A DNA stretch of 64,000 nt. Origin: Paramacrobiotus metropolitanus (Eukaryota; Tardigrada; Eutardigrada; Parachela; Macrobiotidae). Positions 10,436 to 23,400 of the stretch are shown piece by piece. Every line of letters begins with the position of its first letter. Position 1 is the first letter of the stretch. Under the pieces are notes generated by a model, which worked only from the letters and a program-made list of their open reading frames with translations, was not told where the DNA came from and made no database searches. Made by a program: the position numbers and the translations under genes. The DNA lies in the NCBI RefSeq assembly GCF_019649055.1, contig NW_026570394.1, forward strand, positions 1 to 64,000, read 5' to 3'.

Positions 10436-13400
10436 AAGTCGGTTGCAAAAAAATTTCACCAGAAAAAGTTACTGTCAGACGTGTCACATTTTCGCCATGG
10501 TGTCAGAACTCAATAACTACGTGGTGAAACTGCTCCAAAGTCTGCTTTTAAGGGTTATTCGATGCGCTGAGCACGAATTTTAAGTCGGTTGCAAAAAAAT
10601 TTCAACGAAAAAGTTATGGAAAACTTGCATTTTCACCGGCATTTTGGATCTCAATAACTACGTGGTGAAACTGCTCCAAAGTCTGCTTTTAAAGGGTTAT
10701 TCGATGCGCTGAGCACGAATTTCAAGTCAGTTTGCAAAAAAATTTCACCGAAAAAGTTATGGAAAACTTGACTTTTCACCGGCATTTTGGATCTCAATAA
10801 CTACGTGGTGAAACTGCTCCAAAGTCTGCTTTTAAGGGTTATTCGATGCGCTGAGCACGAATCTGAAATCGGTTTGCAAAAAAAATTTCACCGAAAAAAG
10901 TTATGAAACTTGACTTTTCACCGGCATTTTGGATCTCAATAACTACGTGGTGAAACTGCTCCAAAGTCTGCTTTTAAGGGTTATTCGATGCGCTGAGCAC
11001 GAATCTGAAATCAGTTTGCAAAAAAATTTCACCAGAAAAGTTACTGTCAGACGTCGCATTTTCGCCATGTTGTGAGAACTCAATAACTACGTGGTGAAAC
11101 TGCTCCAAAGTCTGCTTTTAAGGGTTATTCGATGCGCTGAGCACGAATTTCAAGTCGGTTGCAAAAAAATTTCACCGAAAAAAGTTATGGAAAACTTGAC
11201 TTTCACCGGCATTTTGGATCTCAATAACTACGTGGTGAAACAGCTCCAAAGTCTGCTTTTAAGGGTTATTCGATGCGCTGAGCACGAATCTGAAATCAGT
11301 TTGCAAAAAAATTTCACCAGAAAAAGTTACTGTCAGACGTGTCACATTTTCGCCATGTTGTCAGAACTCAATAACTACGTGGTGAAACTGCTCCAAAGTC
11401 TGCTTTTAAGGGTTATTCGATGCGCTGAGCACGAATTTCAAGTCGGTTTGCAAAAAAATTTCACCGAAAAAGTTATGGAAAACTTGACTTTTCACCGGCA
11501 TTTTTGGATCTCAATAACAACGTGGTGAAACTGCTCCAAAGTCTGCTTTTTAGGGTTATTTGATGCGCTGAGCACGAATCTGAAATCAGTTTGCAAAAAA
11601 AATTTCACCAGAAAAAGTTACTGTCAGACGTGTCACATTTTCGCCGGCATTGTGAGAACTCAATAACTACGTGGTGAAACTGCTCCAAAGTCTGCTTTTA
11701 AGGGTTATTCGATGCGCTGAGCACGAATTTTAAGTCGGTTTGCAAAAAATTTCACCGAAAAAGTTATGGAAAACTTGACTTTTCACCGGCATTTTGGATC
11801 TCAATAACTACGTGGTGAAACTGCTCCAAAGTCTGCTTTTAAGGGTTATTCGATGCGCTGAGCACGAATCTGAAATCGGTTTGCAAAAAAATTTCACCAG
11901 AAAAAGTTACTGTCAGACGTGTCACATTTTCGCCATGTTGTGAGAACTCAATAACTACGTGGTGAAACTGCTCCAAAGTCTGCTTTTAAGGGGTTATTCG
12001 ATGCGCTGAGCACGAATTTTAAGTCGGTTGCAAAAAAAATTTCACCGAAAAAAGTTATGGAAAACTTGACATTTTCACCGGCATTTTGGATCTCAATAAC
12101 TACGTGGTGAAACTGCTCCAAAGTCTGCTTTTAAAGAGTTATTCGATGCGCTGAGCACGAATTTCAAGTCAGTTTGCAAAAAAATTTCACCGAAAAAGTT
12201 ATGGAAAACTTGACTTTTCACCGGCATTTTGGATCTCAATAACTACGTGGTGGGGTTGCTTATTCGATGCGCTGAGCACGAATTTTAAGTCGGTTTGCAA
12301 AAAAATTTCACCGAAAAAGTTATGGAAAACTTGACTTTCACCGGCATTTTGGATCTCAATAACTACGTGGTGAAACTGCTCCAAAGTCTGCTTTTAAGGG
12401 TTATTCGATGCGCTGAGCACAGATCTGAAATTGGTTGCAAAAAAATTTCACCAGAAAAAGTTACTGTCAGACGTGTCACATTTTCGCCATGTTGAGAACT
12501 CAATAACTACGTGGTGAAACTGCTCCAAAGTCTGCTTTTAAGGGTTATTCGATGCGCTGAGCACGAATTTCAAGTCGGTTTGCAAAAAAATTTCACCGAA
12601 AAAGTTATGGAAAACTTGCATTTTCACCGGCATTTTTGGATCTCAATAACTACGTGGTGAAACTGCTCCAAAGTCTGCTTTTAAGGGTTATTCGATGCGC
12701 TGAGCACGAATCTGAAATCAGTTTGCAAAAAAATTTCACCAGAAAAAGTTACTGTCAGACGTGTCACATTTTCGCCATGTTGTGAGAACTCAATAACTAC
12801 GTGGTGAAACTGCTCCAAAGTCTGCTTTTAAGGGTTATTCGATGCGCTGAGCACGAATTTTAAGTCGGTTTGCAAAAAATTTCACCGAAAAAGTTATGGA
12901 AAACTTGACTTTTCACCGGCATTTTGGATCTCAATAACTACGTGGTGAAACTGCTCCAAAAGTCTGCTTTTAAGGGTTATTCGATGCGCTGAGCACGAAT
13001 CTGAAATTGGTTTGCAAAAAAATTTCACCGAAAAAGTTACTGTCAGACGTGTCACATTTTCGCCATGTTGTCAGAACTCAATAACTACGTGGTGAAACTG
13101 CTCCAAAGTCTGCTTTTAAGGGTTATTCGATGCGCTGAGCACGAATCTGAATCGGTTTGCAAAAAAAATTTCACCGAAAAGTTATGGAAAACTTGCATTT
13201 TCACCGGCATTTTGGATCTCAATAACTACGTGGTGAAACTGCTCCAAAGTCTGCTTTTAAAAGTTATTCGATGCGCTGAGCACGAATTTCAAGTCAGTTT
13301 GCAAAAAAAGCTTTCACCGAAAAAGTTATGGAAAACTTGACTTTTCACCCGCATTTTGGATCTCAATAACTACGTGGTGAAACTGCTCCAAAGTCTGCTT

Positions 13401-16400
13401 TAAGGGTTATTCGATGCGCTGAGCACGAATCTGAAATCGGTTTGCAAAAAAAATTTCACCAGAAAAAGTTACTGTCAGACGTGTCACATTTTCGCCATGT
13501 TGTGAGAACTCAATAACTACGTGGTGAAACTGCTCCAAAGTCTGCTTTTAAGGGTTATTCGATGCGCTGAGCACGAATTTTAAGTCGGTTTGCAAAAAAA
13601 TTTCACCGAAAAAGTTATGGAAAACTTGACTTTCACCGGCATTTTGGATCTCAATAACTACGTGGTGAAACTGCTCCAAAGTCTGCTTTTAAGGGTTATT
13701 CGATGCGCTGAGCACGAATCTGAAATCGGTTTGCAAAAAAATTTCACCAGAAAAAGTTACTGTCAGACGTGTCACATTTTCGCCATGTTGTGAGAACTCA
13801 ATAACTACGTGGTGAAACTGCTCCAAAGTCTGCTTTTAAGGGTTATTCGATGCGCTGAGCACGAATTTCAAGTCGGTTTGCAAAAAAATTTCACCGAAAA
13901 AGTTATGGAAAACTTGCATTTTCACCGGCATTTTGGATCTCAATAACTACGTGGTGAAACTGCTCCAAAGTCTGCTTTTAAGGGTTATTCGATGCGCTGA
14001 GCACGAATCGTTCAGAATCGGTTTGCAAAAAAATTTCACCGAAAAAAGTTATGGAAAACTTGACTTTTCACCGGCATTTTGGATCTCAATAACTACGTGG
14101 TGAAACTGCTCCAAAGTCTGCTTTTAAGGGTTATTCGATGCGCTGAGCACGAATCTGAAATCGGTTTGCAAAAAAATTTCACCGAAAAAGTTATGGAAAC
14201 TTGACTTTTCACCGGCATTTTGGATCTCAATAACTACGTGGTGAAACTGCTCCAAAGTCTGCTTTTAAGGGTTATTCGATGCGCTGAGCACGAATCTGAA
14301 ATCGGTTTGCAAAAAAATTTCACCAGAAAAAGTTACTGTCAGACGTGTCACATTTTCGCCATGTTGTGAGAACTCAATAACTACGTGGTGAAACTGCTCC
14401 AAAGTCTGCTTTTAAGGGTTATTCGATGCGCTGAGCACGAATTTTAAGTCGGTTTGCAAAAAATTTCAACGAAAAAGTTATGGAAAACTTGACTTTTCAC
14501 CGGCATTTTGGATCTCAATAACTACGTGGTGAAACTGCTCCAAAGTCTGCTTTTAAGAGTTATTCGATGCGCTGAGCACGAATCTGAAATCAGTTTGCAA
14601 AAAAATTTCACCAGAAAAAGTTACTGTCAGACGTGTCACATTTTCGCCATGTTGTGAGAACTCAATAACTACGTGGTGAAACTGCTCCAAAGTCTGCTTT
14701 TAAGGGTTATTCGATGCGCTGAGCACGAATTTTAAGTCGGTTTGCAAAAAAATTTCACCGAAAAAAGTTATGGAAAACTTGCATTTTCACCGGCATTTTG
14801 GATCTCAATAACTACGTGGTGAAACTGCTCCAAAGTCTGCTTTTAAGAGGTTATTCGATGCGCTGAGCACGAATTTCAAGTCGGGTTGCAAAAAAAATTT
14901 CACCGAAAAAGTTATGGAAAACTTGACTTTTCACCGGCATTTTTGGATCTCAATAACTACGTGGTGAAACTGCTAAAAAGTCTGCTTTTAAGGGGTTATT
15001 CGATGCGCTGAGCACGAATCTGAAATCAGTTTGCAAAAAAATTTCACCAGAAAAAGTTACTGTCAGACGTGTCACATTTTCGCCATGTTGTGAGAACTCA
15101 ATAACTACGTGGTGAAACTGCTCCAAAGTCTGCTTTTAAGGGTTATTCGATGCGCTGAGCACGAATTTCAAGTCGGTTTGCAAAAAAAATTTCACCGAAA
15201 AAAGTTATGGAAAACTTGACTTTTCACCGGCATTTTTGGATCTCAATAACTACGTGGTGAAACTGCTCCAAAGTCTGCTTTTAAGGGTTATTCGATGCGC
15301 TGAGCACGAATCTGAAGTCAGTTTGCAAAAAAATTTCACCAGAAAAAGTTACTGTCAGACGTGTCACATTTTCGCCATGTTGTGAGAACTCAATAACTAC
15401 GTGGTGAAACTGCTCCAAAGTCTGCTTTTAAGGGTTATTCGATGCGCTGAGCACGAATTTTAAGTCGGTTTGCAAAAAAATTTCAACGAAAAAGTTATGG
15501 AAAACTTGCATTTTCACCGGCATTTTGGATCTCAATAACTACGTGGTGAAACTGCTCCAAAGTCTGCTTTTAAGGGTTATTCGATGCGCTGAGCACGAAT
15601 CTCAAGTGGTTTGCAAAAAAATTTCACCAGAAAAAGTTATGGAAAACTTGACTTTCACCGGCATTTGGATCTCAATAACTACGTGGTGAAACTGCTCCAA
15701 AGTCTGCTTTTAAGGGTTATTCGATGCGCTGAGCACGAATCTGAAATCGGTTTGCAAAAAAATTTCACCGAAAAAGTTATGGAAAACTTGACTTTTCACC
15801 GGCATTTTGGATCTCAATAACTACGTGGTGAAACTGGCTCCAAAGTCTGCTTTTAAGGGGTTATTCGATGCGCTGAGCACGAATCTGAAATCGGTTTGCA
15901 AAAAAATTTCACCAGAAAAAGTTACTGTCAGACGTGTCACATTTTCGCCATGTTGTGAGAACTCAATAACTACGTGGTGAAACTGCTCCAAAGTCTGCTT
16001 TTAAGGGTTATTCGATGCGCTGAGCACGAATTTTAAGTCGGTTTGCAAAAAAAATTTCACCGAAAAAAGTTATGGAAAACTTGACTTTTCACCGGCATTT
16101 TGGATCTCAATAACTACGTGGTGAAACTGCTCCAAAGTCTGCTTTTAAGGGTTATTCGATGCGCTGAGCACGAATCTGAAATTGGTTTGCAAAAAAATTT
16201 CACCAGAAAAAGTTACTGTCAGACGTGTCACATTTTCGCCATGTTGTGAGAACTCAATAACTACGTGGTGAAACTGCTCCAAAGTCTGCTTTTAAGGGTT
16301 ATTCGATGCGCTGAGCACGAATTTTAAGTCAGTTTGCAAAAAAATTTCACCGAAAAAGTTATGGAAAACTTGCATTTTCACCGGCATTTTGGATCTCAAT

Positions 16401-19400
16401 AACTACGTGGTGAAACTGGCTCAAAGTCTGCTTTTAAAGTTATTCGATGCGCTGAGCACGAATCTTCAAGTCGGTTGCAAAAAAAAATTTCACCGAAAAG
16501 TTATGGAAAACTTGACTTTTTCACCGGCATTTTGGATCTCAATAACTACGTGGTGAAACTGCTCCAAAGTCTGCTTTAAAGGGTTATTCGATGCGCTGAG
16601 CACGAATCTGAAATCGGTTTGCAAAAAAATTTCACCGAAAAAGTTATGGAAAACTTGACTTTTCACCGGCATTTTGGATCTCAATAACTACGTGGTGAAA
16701 CTGCTCCAAAGTCTGCTTTTAAGGGTTATTCGATGCGCTGAGCACGAATCTGAAATCAGTTTGCAAAAAAAATTTCACCAGAAAAAGTTACTGTCAGACG
16801 TGTCACATTTTCGCCATGTTGTGAGAACTCAATAACTACGTGGTGAAACTGCTCCAAAGTCTGCTTTTAAGGGTTATTCGATGCGCTGAGCACGAATTTC
16901 AAGTCAGTTTGCAAAAAAATTTCACCGAAAAAGTTATGGAAAACTTGACTTTCACCGGCATTTTGGATCTCAATAACTACGTGGTGAAACTGCTCCAAAG
17001 TCTGCTTTTAAGGGTTATTCGATGCGCTGAGCACGAATCTGAAATCGGTTGCAAAAAAATTTCACCAGAAAAAGTTACTGTCAGACGTGTCACATTTTCG
17101 CCATGTTGAGAACTCAATAACTACGTGGTGAAACTGCTCCAAAGTCTGCTTTTAAGGGTTATTCGATGCGCTGAGCACGAATTTCAAGAATCGGTTGCAA
17201 AAAAATTTCACCGAAAAAGTTATGGAAAACTTGCATTTTCACCGGCATTTTGGATCTCAATAACTACGTGGTGAAACTGCTCCAAAGTCTGCTTTTAAGG
17301 GTTATTCGATGCGCTGAGCACGAATTTTAAGTCAGTTTGCAAAAAAATTTCACCGAAAAAGTTATGGAAAACTTGACTTTTCACCGGCATTTTGGATCTC
17401 AATAACTACGTGGTGAAACTGCTCCAAAGTCTGCTTTTAAGGGTTATTCGATGCGCTGAGCACGAATTTCAAGTCGGTTGCAAAAAAATTTCACCGAAAA
17501 AAGTTATGGAAAACTTGACTTTTCACCGGCATTTTGGATCTCAATAACTACGTGGTGAAACTGCTCCAAAGTCTGCTTTTAAAGGGTTATTCGATGCGCT
17601 GAGCACGAATTTTAAGTCAGTTTGCAAAAAAAATTTCACCGAAAAAAGTTATGGAAAACTTGACTTTTCACCGGCATTTTGGATCTCAATAACTACGTGG
17701 TGAAACTGCTCCAAAGTCTGCTTTTAAGGGTTATTCGATGCGCTGAGCACAGATCTGAAGTCGGTTGCAAAAAAATTTCACCAGAAAAAGTTACTGTCAG
17801 ACGTGTCACATTTTCGCCATGTTGTCAGAACTCAATAACTACGTGGTGAAACTGCTCCAAAGTCTGCTTTTAAGGGTTATTCGATGCGCTGAGCACGAAT
17901 TTTAAGTCGGTTTGCAAAAAAAATTTCACCGAAAAAGTTATGGAAAACTTGACTTTTCACCGGCATTTTGGATCTCAATAACTACGTGGTGAAACTGCTC
18001 CAAAGTCTGCTTTTAAGGGTTATTCGATGCGCTGAGCACGAATCTGAAATCAGTTTGCAAAAAAATTTCACCAGAAAAAGTTACTGTCAGACGTGTCACA
18101 TTTTCGCCATGTTGTGAGAACTCAATAACTACGTGGTGAAACTGCTCCAAAGTCTGCTTTTAAGGGTTATTCGATGCGCTGAGCACGAATTTTAAGTCAG
18201 TTTGCAAAAAAAAATTTCACCGAAAAAGTTATGGAAAACTTGACTTTTCACCGGCATTTTGGATCTCAATAACTACGTGGTGAAACTGCTCCAAAGTCTG
18301 CTTTTAAGGGTTATTCGATGCGCTGAGCACGAATTTCAAGTCGGTTGCAAAAAATTTCACCGAAAAAGTTATGGAAAACTTGTTTCACCGGCATTTTGGA
18401 TCTCAATAACTACGTGGTGAAACTGCTCCAAAGTCTGCTTTTAAGGGTTATTCGATGCGCTGAGCACGAATCTGAAATCAGTTTGCAAAAAAAATTTCAC
18501 CGAAAAAAGTTACTGTCAGACGTGTCACATTTTCGCCATGTTGTCAGAACTCAATAACTACGTGGTGAAACTGCTCCAAAGTCTGCTTTTAAGGGTTATT
18601 CGATGCGCTGAGCACGAATTTCAGAATCAGTTTGCAAAAAAATTTCACCGAAAAAGTTATGGAAAACTTGACTTTTCACCGGCATTTTGGATCTCAATAA
18701 CTACGTGGTGAAACTGCTCCAAAGTCTGCTTTTAAGGGTTATTCGATGCGCTGAGCACGAATCTGAAATCAGTTTGCAAAAAAAATTTCACCAGAAAAAG
18801 TTACTGTCAGACGTGTCACATTTTCGCCATGTTGTGAGAACTCAATAACTACGTGGTGAAACTGCTCCAAAGTCTGCTTTTAAGGGTTATTCGATGCGCT
18901 GAGCACGAATTTTAAGTCGGTTTGCAAAAAAAATTTCACCGAAAAAGTTATGGAAAACTTGACTTTTCACCGGCATTTTGGATCTCAATAACTACGTGGT
19001 GAAACTGGCTCCAAAGTCTGCTTTTAAGAGTTATTCGATGCGCTGAGCACGAATCTGAAATTGGTTGCAAAAAAATTTCACCAGAAAAAGTTACTGTCAG
19101 ACGTGTCACATTTTCGCCATGTTGTCAGAACTCAATAACTACGTGGTGAAACTGCTCCAAAGTCTGCTTTTAAGGGTTATTCGATGCGCTGAGCACGAAT
19201 TTTAAGTCGGTTTGCAAAAAAATTTCACCGAAAAAGTTATGGAAAACTTGACTTTTCACCGGCATTTTGGATCTCAATAACTACGTGGTGAAACTGCTCA
19301 AAGTCTGCTTTTAAAGGGTTATTCGATGCGCTGAGCACGAATTTTAAGTCGGTTTGCAAAAAAATTTCACCGAAAAAGTTATGGAAAACTTGCATTTTCA

Positions 19401-20417
19401 CCGGCATTTTGGATCTCAATAACTACGTGGTGAAACTGCTCCAAAGTCTGCTTTTAAGGGTTATTCGATGCGCTGAGCACGAATTTCTGAATCGGTTGCA
19501 AAAAAAATTTCACCGAAAAAGTTATGGAAAACTTGCATTTTCACCGGCATTTTGGATCTCAATAACTACGTGGTGAAACTGCTCAAAGTCTGCTTTTAAG
19601 GGTTATTCGATGCGCTGAGCACGAATTTCAGAATCGGTTTGCAAAAAAATTTCACCGAAAAAGTTATGGAAAACTTGCATTTTCACCGGCATTTTTGGAT
19701 CTCAATAACTACGTGGTGAAACTGCTCCAAAGTCTGCTTTTAAGGGTTATTCGATGCGCTGAGCACGAATCTGAAATCGGTTGCAAAAAAATTTCACCGA
19801 AAAAGTTACTGTCAGACGTGTCACATTTTCGCCATGTTGTCAGAACTCAATAACTACGTGGTGAAACTGCTCCAAAGTCTGCTTTTAAGGGTTATTCGAT
19901 GCGCTGAGCACGAATTTTAAGTCGGTTTGCAAAAAAATTTCACCAGAAAAAGTTATGGAAAACTTGACTTTTCACCGGCATTTTGGATCTCAATAACTAC
20001 GTGGTGAAACTGCTCCAAAGTCTGCTTTTAAGGGTTATTCGATGCGCTGAGCACGAATCTGAAATCGGTTTGCAAAAAATTTCACCAGAAAAAGTTACTG
20101 TCAGACGTGTCACATTTTCGCCATGTTGTGAGATCTCAATAACTACGTGGTGAAACTGCTCCAAAGTCTGCTTTTAAGGGTTATTCGATGCGCTGAGCAC
20201 GAATCTGAAATCGGTTTGCAAAAAAATTTCACCGAAAAAGTTATGGAAAACTTGACTTTTCACCGGCATTTTGGATCTCAATAACTACGTGGTGAAACTG
20301 CTCCAAAGTCTGCTTTTAAGGGTTATTCGATGCGCTGAGCACGAATTTTAAGTCAGTTTGCAAAAAAAATTTCACCGAAAAAGTTATGGAAAACTTGCAT
20401 TTTCACCGGCATTTTGG
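10436..20417 (+). repeat. Mixed satellite domain, irregular A/B order
   Basis: Only satellite monomers are present. Runs of two to four A cassettes alternate with single B cassettes without a stable period (for example A-A-A-A-B near 17.2-17.8 kb and A-B-A-A-B near 13.0-13.5 kb). The region mixes variants of the pentamer domain on its left and the dimer domain on its right, as expected of a zone of repeated unequal exchange. No non-satellite DNA was seen. Confidence 0.75.
12248..12265 (+). repeat. Monomer with internal ~21-bp deletion
   Basis: Between GTGGTG and TATTCGATGC the usual run (AAACTGCTCC...TTTTAAGGGT) is replaced by GGGGTTGCT-like sequence, shortening the core by about 21 bases. 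This is the clearest large indel I noticed inside the normally invariant core. It could be a real recombination scar or an assembly artefact. Confidence 0.7.
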
Positions 20418-23400
20418 ATCTCAATAACTACGTGGTGAAACTGGCTCCAAAGTCTGCTTTTAAGGGTTATTCGATGCGCTGAGCACAGATCTGAAATCGG
20501 TTTGCAAAAAAATTTCACCAGAAAAAGTTACTGTCAGACGTGTCACATTTTCGCCATGTTGTCAGAACTCAATAACTACGTGGTGAAACTGCTCCAAAGT
20601 CTGCTTTTAAGGGTTATTCGATGCGCTGAGCACGAATTTTAAGTCGGTTTGCAAAAAAATTTCACCGAAAAAGTTATGGAAAACTTGACTTTTCACCGGC
20701 ATTTTGGATCTCAATAACTACGTGGTGAAACTGCTCCAAAGTCTGCTTTTAAGGGTTATTCGATGCGCTGAGCACGAATCTGAAATCAGTTTGCAAAAAA
20801 AATTTCACCAGAAAAAGTTACTGTCAGACGTGTCACATTTTCGCCATGTTGTGAGAACTCAATAACTACGTGGTGAAACTGCTCCAAAGTCTGCTTTTAA
20901 GGGTTATTCGATGCGCTGAGCACGAATTTTAAGTCGGTTTGCAAAAAAAATTTCACCGAAAAAGTTATGGAAAACTTGACTTTTCACCGGCATTTTGGAT
21001 CTCAATAACTACGTGGTGAAACTGCTCCAAAGTCTGCTTTTAAGGGTTATTCGATGCGCTGAGCACGAATCTGAAATCGGTTTGCAAAAAAATTTCACCA
21101 GAAAAAGTTACTGTCAGACGTGTCACATTTTCGCCATGTTGTCAGAACTCAATAACTACGTGGTGAAACTGCTCCAAAGTCTGCTTTTAAGGGTTATTCG
21201 ATGCGCTGAGCACAATTTCAGTCAGTTTGCAAAAAAATTTCACCGAAAAAAGTTATGGAAAACTTGACTTTTCACCGGCATTTTGGATCTCAATAACTAC
21301 GTGGTGAAACTGCTCAAAGTCTGCTTTTAAGGGTTATTCGATGCGCTGAGCACGAATCTGAAGTCAGTTTGCAAAAAAAATTTCACCAGAAAAAGTTACT
21401 GTCAGACGTGTCACATTTTCGCCATGTTGTGAGAACTCAATAACTACGTGGTGAAACTGCTCCAAAGTCTGCTTTTAAGGGTTATTCGATGCGCTGAGCA
21501 CAGATTTTAAGTCAGTTTGCAAAAAAATTTCACGAAAAAGTTATGGAAAACTTGACTTTTCACCGGCATTTTGGATCTCAATAACTACGTGGTGAAACTG
21601 CTCCAAAGTCTGCTTTTAAGGGTTATTCGATGCGCTGAGCACGAATCTGAAATTCAGTTTGCAAAAAAATTTCACCAGAAAAAGTTACTGTCAGACGTGT
21701 CACATTTTCGCCATGTTGAGAACTCAATAACTACGTGGTGAAACTGCTCCAAAGTCTGCTTTTAAGGGTTATTCGATGCGCTGAGCACGAATTTTAAGTC
21801 GGTTGCAAAAAAATTTCACCGAAAAAGTTATGGAAAACTTGACTTTTCACCGGCATTTTTGGATCTCAATAACTACGTGGTGAAACTGCTCCAAAGTCTG
21901 CTTTTAAGGGTTATTCGATGCGCTGAGCACGAATCTGAAATCGGTTTGCAAAAAAATTTCACCAGAAAAAGTTACTGTCAGACGTGTCACATTTTCGCCA
22001 TGTTGTGAGAACTCAATAACTACGTGGTGAAACTGCTCCAAAGTCTGCTTTTAAGGGTTATTCGATGCGCTGAGCACGAATTTCAAGTCAGTTTGCAAAA
22101 AATTTCACCGAAAAAAGTTATGGAAAACTTGACTTTTCACCGGCATTTTTGGATCTCAATAACTACGTGGTGAAACTGCTCCAAAGTCTGCTTTTAAGGG
22201 TTATTCGATGCGCTGAGCACGAATCTGAAATCAGTTTGCAAAAAAATTTCACCAGAAAAAGTTACTGTCAGACGTGTCACATTTTCGCCATGTTGTCAGA
22301 ACTCAATAACTACGTGGTGAAACTGCTCCAAAGTCTGCTTTTAAGGGTTATTCGATGCGCTGAGCACGAATTTTAAGTCAGTTTGCAAAAAAATTTCACC
22401 GAAAAAGTTATGGAAAACTTGACATTTTCACCGGCATTTTGGATCTCAATAACTACGTGGTGAAACTGCTCCAAAGTCTGCTTTTAAGGGTTATTCGATG
22501 CGCTGAGCACGAATCTGAAATCGGTTTGCAAAAAAATTTCACCAGAAAAAGTTACTGTCAGACGTGTCACATTTTCGCCATGTTGTGAGAACTCAATAAC
22601 TACGTGGTGAAACTGCTCCAAAGTCTGCTTTTAAGGGTTATTCGATGCGCTGAGCACGAATTTTAAGTCGGTTTGCAAAAAAATTTCACCAGAAAAAGTT
22701 ATGGAAAACTTGACTTTTCACCGGCATTTTGGATCTCAATAACTACGTGGTGAAACTGCTCCAAAGTCTGCTTTTAAGGGTTATTCGATGCGCTGAGCAC
22801 GAATCTGAAATCGGTTTGCAAAAAAATTTCACCAGAAAAAGTTACTGTCAGACGTGTCACATTTTCGCCATGTTGTGAGAACTCAATAACTACGTGGTGA
22901 AACTGCTCCAAAGTCTGCTTTTAAGGGTTATTCGATGCGCTGAGCACGAATTTTAAGTCAGTTTGCAAAAAATTTCACCGAAAAAGTTATGGAAAACTTG
23001 ACTTTTCACCGGCATTTTGGATCTCAATAACTACGTGGTGAAACTGCTCCAAAGTCTGCTTTTAAGGGTTATTCGATGCGCTGAGCACGAATCTGAAATC
23101 AGTTTGCAAAAAAATTTCACCGAAAAAGTTATGGAAAACTTGACTTTTCACCGGCATTTTTGGATCTCAATAACTACGTGGTGAAACTGCTCCAAAGTCT
23201 GCTTTTAAGGGTTATTCGATGCGCTGAGCACGAATCTGAAATTGGTTTGCAAAAAAATTTCACCAGAAAAAGTTACTGTCAGACGTGTCACATTTTCGCC
23301 ATGGTGTCAGAACTCAATAACTACGTGGTGAAACTGCTCCAAAGTCTGCTTTTAAGGGTTATTCGATGCGCTGAGCACGAATTTTAAGTCGGTTTGCAAA